Positions 1 through 7,001 are shown, counted from the stretch's first letter. The stretch: 8,543 bases of DNA from an uncultured Spongiibacteraceae bacterium (GCA_937969395.1 CALBVI010000079.1:1-8543); one strand, 5' to 3'. Notes: a model not told the origin generated them from the letters alone. Made by a program: numbers and translations.

Positions 1-560
1 ACGATTATCACTATCATGAAAGACCTGATTGCATGATCGAGCAAATGGACAACAAGGATCACAACCCCATTATTGGCTGGGGCTTTGATGGCTTCCCGCT
101 GTATGGCAACAATAACCCCGACGGCACTGCTATTGCGGCAGGAACACTAGATGTCTGTAACGGTCAGTTGGATTCTACATTTGGTTATCGCTATCACACC
201 TCAGATGAGTTCCCTTACATTATTCAGTGTTTGGTCGGCGAAGTTGGCGACTTAAATACAGTGCCTACCATCAGTATGGGCAGACCTATTGGAACACCTG
301 TACTGGTGGAGAATTTGACCTTTGTACACGACAACGAAGGTGAAGGACTTTTAAGCTATAACTATGAAGGTGGTTCTTATTATCTTAAATCTACACCAAC
401 TGAGCGCCCAGGTTGTTTCGTCGTTGAATGGAATACGGTCACTAACGGTGGCGTTGTAGAATCAGGTGAGTATTGCCACGGTATTAGAACAGAAAATTCT
501 CCTCCTCCTGAAGAGGGCGGAATGGGTGGTCCTCCTCCAGGGGGAATGGGCGCACACTAG
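1..560 (+). CDS. YHYH-domain protein, 3' part (5' end outside window)
   Basis: The open frame enters from the left edge (codons in phase from base 3) and shows 185 residues before a TAG stop. The first visible residues are D-Y-H-Y-H, so the true start lies upstream and the in-frame ATG at 33 is internal. Family hallmarks follow in order: YHYH (nt 6-17), GWGFDGFPLYG (nt 75-107), then L-D-x-C-N-G, then Y-R-Y-H and F-P-Y-I-I-Q-C. This order matches the YHYH family (Pfam YHYH), typically exported proteins of unknown biochemical role. Paired Tyr/His and Cys residues suggest metal binding or disulfides, but that is inference. After the domain comes a C-terminal extension of about 100 residues. It ends in a low-complexity Pro/Gly/Met tail in which GGMG and GGPPP alternate, a common ending for this family. 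No signal peptide can be judged because the N-terminus is missing. The gene converges with the sulfatase gene and has its own terminator directly downstream. Confidence 0.85.
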   Translation, partial: DYHYHERPDCMIEQMDNKDHNPIIGWGFDGFPLYGNNNPDGTAIAAGTLDVCNGQLDSTFGYRYHTSDEFPYIIQCLVGEVGDLNTVPTISMGRPIGTPVLVENLTFVHDNEGEGLLSYNYEGGSYYLKSTPTERPGCFVVEWNTVTNGGVVESGEYCHGIRTENSPPPEEGGMGGPPPGGMGAH

Positions 561-581
561 AGTTCGCTATGTATAAATAAT

Positions 582-616
582 AAAGCCCGCTCTTTTTTTG
601 AGTGGGCTTTTTTTTT
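582..616 (+). terminator. Intrinsic terminator, probably bidirectional
   Basis: An 11-bp stem (AAAGCCCGCTC at 582-592 with GAGTGGGCTTT at 600-610, one G-T wobble) encloses a loop of seven Ts. An uninterrupted T run continues through 616. It lies 21 bases after the YHYH stop codon and is a textbook Rho-independent terminator for that gene. Read on the minus strand, the hairpin is followed by TTTATTATTTATAC, so it could also stop transcription arriving from the converging sulfatase gene. Confidence 0.92.
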
Positions 617-656
617 GCAAATGCATTTTTATTAGTAACGCTAAAAGATAAATACT

Positions 657-707
657 GTTAGTGAGCTTAAAACCTAAATGTTCTATTTAAGTTTTAAGTT
701 CACTAAC
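657..707 (-). repeat. Long near-perfect inverted repeat after the sulfatase gene
   Basis: Arms GTTAGTGAGCTTAAAAC (657-673) and GTTTTAAGTTCACTAAC (691-707) pair over 17 bp with one G-T wobble on the plus-strand reading. After one mismatch, TAAAT/ATTTA (675-679 and 685-689) adds 5 bp around a five-base loop. It begins 12 bases beyond the sulfatase stop. On the minus strand it is followed by AGTATTTATCTTTT, which is T-rich but interrupted. It may be the sulfatase terminator, a 3' stabilising hairpin, or one copy of a dispersed palindromic repeat. The structure is visible in the sequence; the role is inference. Confidence 0.8.
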
Positions 708-719
708 AAGGTGCTGAAT

Positions 720-2348
720 TTATCGGGCTTGAGCTGGGCGATTGTTGCCTGCTCCGCTAACGTAGCCAACTTGGTCAGCAGTGCGTTGCCATTCAGCCAT
801 TAGCTCTTTCATTTGCTCAGGGTATTTAACCGCTAGATTAGTGGTTTCACTGGGGTCTAGACGAAGGTTAAACAGCTCCCAGCCGATTTGTGCGCTGGTC
901 CTAATGAGTTTCCATTGATCCTTGTACAAGGCTTGGCTATACCAAACGGCGTCGGAGCCAGACGTGTGTTGCTTCGTTGTTGCTGCGCCCGTGACTAAGT
1001 CTGCAAAAGAAACGCCAGCAATAGGTAGAACCTTTTTACCCTTATATTCGGTGTTTGGTCGTTCTGCACCGGCTAGTTCTAAGAATGTCGGCATGAAATC
1101 CATAATGGTAATAAAGCGATTATCTATGCCGCCTTGATTGCCAAGTGTAGGATAGTGAATAAAAGCTGGTGCACGAAGGCCGCCTTCACTTTGAGACCCT
1201 TTTTGATATCGGTAAGGCGCTGTGTGTATATCGGCCCAGCCACCTATTGCTGCATATGAGTTTGCCCGACCGAGGTTTTCATAGCTGTTGTCGATACCTT
1301 CACGGTCGGTGCCGTTGCGTGGATCGGAACCATTATCTGAGGAGAAGACGATCAGTGTGTTGTCGTACTGGCCAGTTTCTTTCAGGTAGCTAATTAATCG
1401 ACCGACATGATAGTCGAAGTTTTCTACCATGGCGGCGTATAGCTCCATGATTCGAGCTTCGTAACGCTGCTCTTCAGCCGTTAGCGTATCCCAGTCTTTG
1501 CCTCTGCGCGGATAATTCTCCAGTGAATAGCCGTCTTGTAAAACGCCCATTTGCTGTGCCCGCTGTAAGCGTTTTCGAAGTAGGTCGTCATAACCTAAGT
1601 CATAGGCGCCATCGTAGAGGTGCATGTAATCTTTTGGTACTTGTATGGGCCAATGCGGAGAGGTGGGTGAGTACCATGCAAAGAAGGGTTCTTTGTCATC
1701 TTTGTTGGCTTTGAGGAAACTCAGCATTTTGTCGGTATAGAGTTCGGTTGAATAAGCGCCTTCTGGAAATTTCACAAACTCACCGTCTTCCATATACAGT
1801 TCTGGATTTGTCGCGTTACTGCCATAGTAAAAATGTTCAGCAGAGCCGGGGGTAAGTACAAAGGAGGAGTCAAAGCCTCTCGCTTTGGGGTTTTGAGTAG
1901 CGTTGGTACCCAAATGCCATTTGCCTGCCATGTAAGTGCGATACCCTGCGTCTTGCATATGCTGTGGTAACGCCACTACTTCATCGCGTATAACCCGACC
2001 GCGACCAGAGGTGGCGCCGGCTTCGGTATAGGTGCCGCTCATCATCATGGTGCGCGTCTGTGAGCAGGCAGGGCCAACATGAAAGTTGGTAAGGCGCACG
2101 CCTGAAAGCGCAACGCTATCCAGATTGGGTGTGCGTATCTCGCCGCCAAATGAAGCGATATCGGTATAGCCCATATCGTCAGCGGTGATGACTAGAATAT
2201 TCGGGCGAGGTGCTGGTGTGTCTGTTTCAGCAAAGGCCCCTGTTGCGGGTAGTACTAGCAGTAAGCCCGTTAATAAAGCAAAAACGGACGTGCTGTTACG
2301 GCCGATACGCGTTTGTTTAAAGCCTGTCATGGTGAGTCGAGTTTTCAT
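720..2348 (-). CDS. Exported S1-family sulfatase (arylsulfatase-like) with variant CSQTR modification motif
   Basis: A 542-residue hydrolase of the alkaline-phosphatase superfamily, predicted to cleave sulfate esters in the periplasm or outside the cell. Residues 1-40 form a signal peptide (basic start, LLTGLLLVLPATG core, cleavage after AFA40). The ligands and catalytic residues known from Pseudomonas arylsulfatase are recognisable: D57-D58 (TADDMG), C95 and R99, K143 and H145 (GKWHLG), H232 (PHWP), D338-N339 (SSDNG) and K383 (QKGSQSEGG). Length is close to the roughly 536 residues of that enzyme. The oddity is the formylglycine site, C95-S-Q-T-R99: the family consensus has Pro or Ala where Q97 stands. 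No formylglycine-generating enzyme gene is in the window. The substrate cannot be read from sequence. ATG at 2348 is kept because it gives a full signal peptide. The Shine-Dalgarno sequence is weak (GGGA about 11-12 bases upstream), and an in-frame ATG six codons later is possible. The gene lies 58 bases downstream of the cupin gene on the same strand, probably in one operon. Confidence 0.92.
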   Translation of the reverse strand: MKTRLTMTGFKQTRIGRNSTSVFALLTGLLLVLPATGAFAETDTPAPRPNILVITADDMGYTDIASFGGEIRTPNLDSVALSGVRLTNFHVGPACSQTRTMMMSGTYTEAGATSGRGRVIRDEVVALPQHMQDAGYRTYMAGKWHLGTNATQNPKARGFDSSFVLTPGSAEHFYYGSNATNPELYMEDGEFVKFPEGAYSTELYTDKMLSFLKANKDDKEPFFAWYSPTSPHWPIQVPKDYMHLYDGAYDLGYDDLLRKRLQRAQQMGVLQDGYSLENYPRRGKDWDTLTAEEQRYEARIMELYAAMVENFDYHVGRLISYLKETGQYDNTLIVFSSDNGSDPRNGTDREGIDNSYENLGRANSYAAIGGWADIHTAPYRYQKGSQSEGGLRAPAFIHYPTLGNQGGIDNRFITIMDFMPTFLELAGAERPNTEYKGKKVLPIAGVSFADLVTGAATTKQHTSGSDAVWYSQALYKDQWKLIRTSAQIGWELFNLRLDPSETTNLAVKYPEQMKELMAEWQRTADQVGYVSGAGNNRPAQAR

Positions 2349-2406
2349 TGTTGTTAGTTTCCCATGGTTATTTTGAGTTTATTATTTTTATAGTGGCATT
2401 GATTGC

Positions 2407-2841
2407 TTACTTTAGGTCGCGCCCTGGGCCAAATGCTTCAAGCGTGACGGAGTCTTCTAGTGCGATGTAACGGTGCTGAACATAGGCTGGTATGGTAATA
2501 AGCTCGCCCGGTTTTACGATAAATTCTTTGTCGCCCATAAAGGCTTTAATGCTGCCCTCTAACAGTAAAACAATTTCTTCATCAGCATGGTTGTGATCGG
2601 GTGTTGAGGTACCTTCAGATATTTCAATACGGCTCAGGCGAACCGTTGCCATGCCAACAGCGCGACCAAATATACCTGGGCGGAATTCTCGACCCTCCAT
2701 CCCAAATAAATCGTGCACTTCCATCTCTGGCGTAATTAAAGGCTGCTGCGCAAGGCTAGAGGGGCTATTAAAAATAGCGGCGCTAATAAACAGTGAAAAT
2801 AATAGCGACTTTGCAAGCGATAGAGTGCGTTGCTTTTTCAT
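2407..2841 (-). CDS. Exported single-domain cupin (cupin_2 type)
   Basis: A 144-residue small beta-barrel protein. The chosen start (ATG at 2839-2841) is preceded by AAGGAG nine bases upstream and opens a signal peptide (MKKQR, hydrophobic stretch to about residue 27, likely cleavage after SLA31). The longer open frame starting at 2916 would add 25 residues with no signal-peptide character and no ribosome site. Cupin motif 1 is complete and fits G-x5-H-x-H-x3-E-x6-G: G77, H83, H85, E89, G96. Motif 2 follows as P111-G112 with H123 (IPAYVQH). All four usual metal ligands (two His, Glu, His) are therefore present, so it can be expected to hold a metal ion such as Fe, Mn, Ni or Zn. Single-domain cupins act as dioxygenases, isomerases or sugar or small-molecule binders, and the sequence does not say which. 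It is the upstream gene of a likely two-gene operon with the sulfatase, so a role with the same substrate is plausible but unproven. Confidence 0.87.
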   Translation of the reverse strand: MKKQRTLSLAKSLLFSLFISAAIFNSPSSLAQQPLITPEMEVHDLFGMEGREFRPGIFGRAVGMATVRLSRIEISEGTSTPDHNHADEEIVLLLEGSIKAFMGDKEFIVKPGELITIPAYVQHRYIALEDSVTLEAFGPGRDLK

Positions 2842-3081
2842 TATTATAAGCTCCTTAAAATAAGAGGGTTTGAAAAGGGCAGGGTCACAGTATCGATAAC
2901 AAGGCAATAAATACAATTAAAAATACTTAAGTTGTACTTCAATTAAATTTCAGGTATGGGCGCGGAGGGAAGAGATAGGGGGTTTAGAGAGCGTACAGTG
3001 CTGCTAATAATCTCTCCTTTATTGTTAGTCATCATGTAATATCTGATGATGTGAATTTTAAACCAGTGGATTACTTTAATA
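2842..3081. other. Divergent intergenic region between the cupin and yceH genes
   Basis: These 240 bases hold the promoters of two diverging transcripts, but I cannot pick out a convincing sigma-70 pair for either. Visible elements are an AT-rich part (about 2900-2950), a G-rich purine stretch (2958-2982, three G runs), and a short inverted repeat CATCAT (3030-3035) / ATGATG (3046-3051) located 31-52 bases before the yceH start. No RNA gene or short coding frame with a ribosome site is apparent. Confidence 0.6.
2851..2856 (-). promoter_or_regulatory. Shine-Dalgarno site that fixes the cupin start
   Basis: On the minus strand AAGGAG stands nine bases before the ATG at 2839-2841. It lies inside the longer open frame that begins at 2916, and no comparable site precedes that outer ATG. 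This decides the shorter, signal-peptide-bearing start. Confidence 0.85.
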
Positions 3082-3804
3082 ATGAATACCTTACTAAGTC
3101 CTGAAGAAATAAGAATTATTGGTTGCTTGATGGAAAAGTCGGTTACAACGCCCGATCAATATCCGCTAACATTGAATGCATTGACTAACGCCTGTAATCA
3201 AAAGTCGAGCCGGCAGCCGGTGATGAATTTGGAGCCAGGTGAGGTGCAGCGTATTTGTCATCAGTTAAAGGAGAGGCGGATGATAAGGATAGAAGAAAAT
3301 TTTAAGAGTAATACAGAAAAATATTCACAATTGTTTTGCAATGTAATGCTGGGTAAAAATCAATTTGATCCCGCTGAGTACGCCATTATTTGCCTGTTAT
3401 TGTTGCGCGGCCCGCAGACGCCTGGTGAGTTGCGCAGTCGTAGCGGCCGTTTGCACAGCTTTGATGATAATCAGCAAGTAGTAGATTCGCTTGATGCGTT
3501 GATGGCGCTTGATAGTGGTGCAATTGTTGCGCGATTGGCACGACAAGCAGGGCGTAAGGACCATGAGTACACTCATCTTTTTGCCGGAGACGTTGAGTCT
3601 GTTGCTGAGGATGTAGCTATAGACTCGCGAGTTTCCACGGCCGCTAAGACTCAGACAATGAATAATCAGGAATTGGATCAGCTCAAAACTCGCGTTGCCG
3701 TTTTGGAAAAGGCATTGACTGAGTTAGCGGGACGATTAGGTGAAGAGCTAGATCTGACAAAAATAGCGACAGACTTGAATCTTTCTAACGATTCTAATCA
3801 ATAG
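3082..3804 (+). CDS. yceH: YceH / UPF0502 (DUF480) family protein
   Basis: A 240-residue cytoplasmic protein recognised by the family signature: G14-CLMEKS, then TTPDQYPLTLNALTNACNQK (about 22-41), S-R-x-P-V-M-N-L (43-50), and RGPQTPGELRSRSGRLHSF (109-127). The fold known for the family is two winged-helix domains, here roughly residues 1-85 and 95-168. That suggests DNA or protein binding, but the cellular function is not established. The C-terminal part (about 196-224) has heptad-like Leu/Val spacing (L198, L201, V205, L208, L212) and is probably a short coiled coil. E. coli YceH has about 215 residues, so this copy is slightly longer, mainly in the linker before the coil. The start agrees with the family N-terminus, although the upstream ribosome site is weak (GTGGA about 11 bases away). 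It is followed 55 bases later by the antiporter gene on the same strand. Confidence 0.93.
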   Translation: MNTLLSPEEIRIIGCLMEKSVTTPDQYPLTLNALTNACNQKSSRQPVMNLEPGEVQRICHQLKERRMIRIEENFKSNTEKYSQLFCNVMLGKNQFDPAEYAIICLLLLRGPQTPGELRSRSGRLHSFDDNQQVVDSLDALMALDSGAIVARLARQAGRKDHEYTHLFAGDVESVAEDVAIDSRVSTAAKTQTMNNQELDQLKTRVAVLEKALTELAGRLGEELDLTKIATDLNLSNDSNQ

Positions 3805-3859
3805 TTTGTGTTTGTCGTTTTGATGAATATATTCGCCACTAAGCGGTAAAGAGCCCTAT

Positions 3860-5629
3860 ATGCACGAAGTTAATCCTTTACAGAGTTTGTTGTTTTTTTT
3901 ATTTGCAGCGGTTGTTTTTGTGCCTTTCTTTAGGCGTTTTCGTTTAGGCGCCATTTTGGGTTATTTATTTGCAGGCGTATTAATCGGCCCAGAAGTACTT
4001 CACCTCATCTCCGAGCCGGAGAGTGTTTTACATTTTTCTGAAATTGGTGTGGTCTTTTTATTATTTGTTATTGGCCTAGAACTTAACCCAAACAAACTTT
4101 GGAAAATGCGATCGCAAATTGGCTTGTTAGGGGGAGGGCAATTATTGGTTAGCACGCTTATTATCGCGATTTCTTTATATGTAATACCTATCGGTTGGCA
4201 ATATGCCGTTATTATCGGCCTTGCCTTAGCGTTATCGTCTACTGCCTTTGCTATTCAGCTAATGGCCGAAAAAGGCATTCTTGCATCGGCTAATGGTCGT
4301 CGTGGTTTTGCGATTTTGCTGATGCAGGATTTGGCGGTTATTCCTATTTTATTAATCGTGCAAGCTTTTGGCGATAGCTCGCTGAGTGATCAGGCACCTT
4401 GGTGGTATGGGGTGTTGGCGATTACTGCGCTTTTATTAGTAGGGCGCTTTTTGCTTAATCCGCTATTAGGTGTGGTCGCCAGTTTTGGTAGCCGAGAAAC
4501 GATGACAGCAGCTGCGTTATTTATTGTAGTCGGCGCAGCTTATTTGATGGATATCGCTGGTCTATCGATGGGAATGGGGGCATTTATTGCCGGTATGATG
4601 TTGGCCAACTCTCATTTTCGTCATCAGTTAGAAACGGATATTGAGCCTTTTAAAGGGCTGACACTTGGTTTGTTTTTTATTGCTATTGGCATGACCTTAA
4701 ATATCGAGTTGCTACTAGCGAATCCCTTATTAATTTTGGCTTTGGCCTTAAGTTTGATGATCGTTAAAGCGTTAGTGATCGCTGGTTTGTTACGCGCAGC
4801 TCATGTTGATTGGCGCTCAGGTTTTTCCGTGGGTTTGATGTTAAGTCAGGGCGGGGAGTTTGCCTTTGTGATTATGGGGCAGGCGAATATGCTGAATATT
4901 CTTCCTGTTCCGATGATAGAGATGACGAATTTGGTAGTTGGTATTTCAATGGCTTTAACGGTGCCATTGGTTGCACTGTTCACTGTGATAGCTCAGCAAA
5001 GCTCGAAGGCCGGCGAGGAAGAGCAAGTGCTGCCGGTTGTGGAGCAAGAGTCTGAAGTGTTGATTTTAGGTTTTGGTCGCTTTGGTCAAATTACCGGTCG
5101 AATCTTAGCGGCAAACCATATCCCTTTTACGGCGTTGGATAATAACCCCTCGCATATTAATTTTATTAAACACTTTGGCAATAAAATTCACTTTGGCGAT
5201 ATTACCCGACTCGATGTATTACGAGCAGGCGGCATAGAGGGTATTAATACTATATTGCTGAGCGTAGGCGATGGCGATAAGGCGTTACAAGTATTAAAGA
5301 TAATCAAAGATCACTTCCCCGATAAAAAAGTCATTGTGCGCGCCCGCAGTCGAATGAACTATTTGCAATTAAAGCATGCCGGTGCGGACACAGTTATTCG
5401 TGAGCTTTTTTCAGGTAGTTTAGATGCGGCGACAGAGACGTTACTCGCTCAGGGATATACCACCAGTGAAGCGATTAAAACAACAACAATGTTTAGAGCC
5501 CATGATGAGCACTTGCTTGAAGAGGCTATTGAGCATCACGATAATTTTGATAAGTTAATTGAGATTGGTAAACAAGGTCGTTTGGAACTAGAGCAATTAT
5601 TTAATCAAGATAAAGACGAAATTTCGTAA
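3860..5629 (+). CDS. CPA2-family cation:proton antiporter, KefB/KefC type, with RCK_N domain
   Basis: A 589-residue inner-membrane transporter predicted to exchange K+ (or Na+) for H+. Residues 5-380 form the Na+/H+ exchanger domain with about 12-13 hydrophobic segments. FLLFVIGLELNP (67-78) and the LMQDLAVIPIL segment, whose D157 aligns with the essential acidic residue, are typical of KefB/KefC. The loop H255-QLETDIEPFKG is very close to the regulatory loop of E. coli KefC (HALESDIEPFKG), whose acidic residues restrain the closed channel. A charged linker (381-398) leads to a cytosolic RCK_N Rossmann domain (about 399-515) with G404-F-G-R-F-G409 and D427 for nucleotide binding. E. coli KefB and KefC have about 601 and 620 residues, so this copy is full length. 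Glutathione gating as in E. coli is plausible, but no KefF- or KefG-like quinone reductase gene is adjacent. The ribosome site is poor (AAAGAG, about seven bases before the ATG). Co-transcription with yceH is possible. Confidence 0.92.
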   Translation: MHEVNPLQSLLFFLFAAVVFVPFFRRFRLGAILGYLFAGVLIGPEVLHLISEPESVLHFSEIGVVFLLFVIGLELNPNKLWKMRSQIGLLGGGQLLVSTLIIAISLYVIPIGWQYAVIIGLALALSSTAFAIQLMAEKGILASANGRRGFAILLMQDLAVIPILLIVQAFGDSSLSDQAPWWYGVLAITALLLVGRFLLNPLLGVVASFGSRETMTAAALFIVVGAAYLMDIAGLSMGMGAFIAGMMLANSHFRHQLETDIEPFKGLTLGLFFIAIGMTLNIELLLANPLLILALALSLMIVKALVIAGLLRAAHVDWRSGFSVGLMLSQGGEFAFVIMGQANMLNILPVPMIEMTNLVVGISMALTVPLVALFTVIAQQSSKAGEEEQVLPVVEQESEVLILGFGRFGQITGRILAANHIPFTALDNNPSHINFIKHFGNKIHFGDITRLDVLRAGGIEGINTILLSVGDGDKALQVLKIIKDHFPDKKVIVRARSRMNYLQLKHAGADTVIRELFSGSLDAATETLLAQGYTTSEAIKTTTMFRAHDEHLLEEAIEHHDNFDKLIEIGKQGRLELEQLFNQDKDEIS

Positions 5630-5774
5630 GTGATAAATAGGTAATATTATGAGCTGGTTAAATTTAATTATTATAGGGCTAGGGAAATTGTAATAAAAAT
5701 AGTCTAGGTATTTAACTTATGACTATTTATGATAGATAAAATTTTTAATAGCTACGTAATAATAAGGGTTTAAT

Positions 5775-6890
5775 ATGGCCTGTACTACGATAAAAAAAAT
5801 CGTCCCCGCTTTAATGCTAGCCGCTACCAGCGTCATTTCATGGCATGCCTCAGCTCATCATTCATCAGCACCTCACTTTGATAAGAGTATAGATCTGGTG
5901 ATTGAGAATGCTGCTATCGTTGAATGGAAGTTTGTTAATCCACATTCATATCTTTATTTTGATGTTACTAATGATGAGGGTGAATTGATTCATTGGCGTT
6001 GTGAATCTACTGCTGCGACGATGCTTCGTCGAAACGGTTGGACAGCTGAAACATTAGCGCCCGGTCAAAAAGTAACTATTAAGGGCGAGCCTGCAAGACG
6101 TGAAGAGAATGTTTGTAGTCTTACATCGATTACACTTGATGATGGTACTGTCATTGGGCGAACTGATAATGTTGCTGGTGTTATCGGTGCCGACATTGCC
6201 GGTTCAATCGCTGGAGGAGCAGCCCCTGTTAATCGGCCAGTAAAACTAAGTAATGGTCAGCCCAATATTAGCGGTACTTGGTTAACATTATCATTTGGTC
6301 CTGGATCTAAAGGAGGAGAGCCACCACCTAATTTACAAGGTAGTCCGACGTGGGGTGGCTATGAGTTAACACCGGAGGGTTTAAAGCTAGCTGAAAATTA
6401 CGATGTTCGTTTTGATGATCCTAGCTTACATTGCCACCCTATTAATATTATTGAAGGCTGGAATCACGATCAAAACGTTAATGAGGTTTTTCAATACGAT
6501 GACAAAATTGTGCTGCAATATGGCTATGTTGATTTTGTTCGCACAATCCATTTAGATTTAGATAAACACCCTGACAATATTATGTCTAGCACAGCAGGCC
6601 ATTCAATCGGTCGTTGGGAAGACGATGTATTAGTGGTTGATACCGTTGGTTTTGAGCAAGGTTTGTTATTGCATCAAGGTGGAGTTCATCACTCTGAAAA
6701 TATGCATGTTGTTGAACGCTTCCATCGGGATAACGAAGCTAATGAATTGGTTCGAGAATACGCTATCAGTGATCCTGATTATTTTGTTGGCCTACGTACA
6801 GGTGTCGATTATATGGAGATGACTGACGTGCCTTACGTGCCGTTTAACTGTGTTGAGTTGAGTGGTGCTAATAATCAGCGGCCAGAATAA
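5775..6890 (+). CDS. Exported DUF6152-like protein, first of a tandem pair (conserved C-terminal module)
   Basis: 371 residues. AAGGG six bases before the ATG supports the start. Residues 1-27 form a signal peptide with cleavage after ASA27, which would leave His28-His29-Ser at the mature N-terminus. The N-terminal domain (about 28-130) carries the hallmarks I associate with DUF6152: HHS, VEWKFVNPHSYLYFDV (49-64) and AATMLRRNGW (80-89); it is probably a small beta barrel. A Gly/Ala-rich linker (134-150) leads to a second module: L158-S-N-G-Q-P-N-I-S-G-T-W (158-169), DPSLHCHP (215-222), QYDDKIVLQYG (240-250), VRTIHLD (255-261), K264-H-P, GHSIGRWEDDVLVVDTVGF (275-293), HHSENMHVVERFHRD (305-319) and a late Cys359. 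That string of conserved blocks occurs in many secreted bacterial proteins of unknown function. C220 and C359 have counterparts in the downstream paralogue and may form a disulfide. The biochemical role is unknown; metal or ligand binding in the periplasm is inference. Confidence 0.85.
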   Translation: MACTTIKKIVPALMLAATSVISWHASAHHSSAPHFDKSIDLVIENAAIVEWKFVNPHSYLYFDVTNDEGELIHWRCESTAATMLRRNGWTAETLAPGQKVTIKGEPARREENVCSLTSITLDDGTVIGRTDNVAGVIGADIAGSIAGGAAPVNRPVKLSNGQPNISGTWLTLSFGPGSKGGEPPPNLQGSPTWGGYELTPEGLKLAENYDVRFDDPSLHCHPINIIEGWNHDQNVNEVFQYDDKIVLQYGYVDFVRTIHLDLDKHPDNIMSSTAGHSIGRWEDDVLVVDTVGFEQGLLLHQGGVHHSENMHVVERFHRDNEANELVREYAISDPDYFVGLRTGVDYMEMTDVPYVPFNCVELSGANNQRPE

Positions 6891-6940
6891 TTTATAAGCA
6901 TAAAATCATTCTACGTTATCTTTTTTTGTAAGAGTTTTAA

Positions 6941-6971
6941 TATAATGCCGAATAATATATACGGCATTATA
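6941..6971. repeat. Perfect 10-bp inverted repeat between the DUF6152-like genes
   Basis: TATAATGCCG (6941-6950) and CGGCATTATA (6962-6971) are exact reverse complements around an 11-base AT loop. It starts 51 bases after the first gene's stop. No T run follows it on the plus strand, so it is a poor intrinsic terminator. It could be an operator for the downstream gene, an mRNA processing or stabilising hairpin, or an attenuating structure. The left arm also contains a consensus TATAAT, but no -35 element is correctly spaced. Confidence 0.7.
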
Positions 6972-7001
6972 GTAGAGCTAACATTAATCTCTGCTTGCGG
7001 G

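Noticed and set aside
922..1714. Plus-strand open frames opposite the sulfatase gene (about 922-1137, 1169-1393, 1523-1714)
   Set aside because: They lie antisense to a gene with clear sulfatase motifs and show no recognisable domain or ribosome site.
2407..2916. Longer cupin start at 2916 (169 residues)
   Set aside because: The extra 25 residues lack signal-peptide features and a ribosome site. The inner ATG at 2841 has AAGGAG at nine bases and begins a signal peptide.
2958..2982. Possible G-quadruplex in the divergent spacer
   Set aside because: Only three runs of three or more Gs are present; a standard quadruplex needs four.
3806..3833. Promoter between yceH and the antiporter gene (TTGTGT, 16-base gap, TATATT)
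   Set aside because: The -35 matches only three of six bases and the gap is short. Chance occurrence is likely in this AT-rich spacer.
4810..5055. 81-codon plus-strand frame within the antiporter gene
   Set aside because: It is an out-of-frame shadow of the transmembrane coding region.
5649..5693. 14-codon hydrophobic mini-frame (MSWLNLIIIGLGKL) after the antiporter gene, with AGG seven bases upstream
   Set aside because: Frames this short are expected by chance in AT-rich spacer. The ribosome site is minimal and there is no conservation evidence.
5688..5716. Promoter upstream of the first DUF6152-like gene (TTGTAA, 17-base gap, TTTAAC)
   Set aside because: Both hexamers match only four of six positions in strongly AT-rich DNA. 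A promoter is probably somewhere in this spacer, but this pair is not convincing.
6884..6927. Terminator directly after the first DUF6152-like gene (weak hairpin 6884-6912, T run 6921-6927)
   Set aside because: The stem is AT-rich with mismatches and the T run is eight bases from the stem, so it does not fit an intrinsic terminator.
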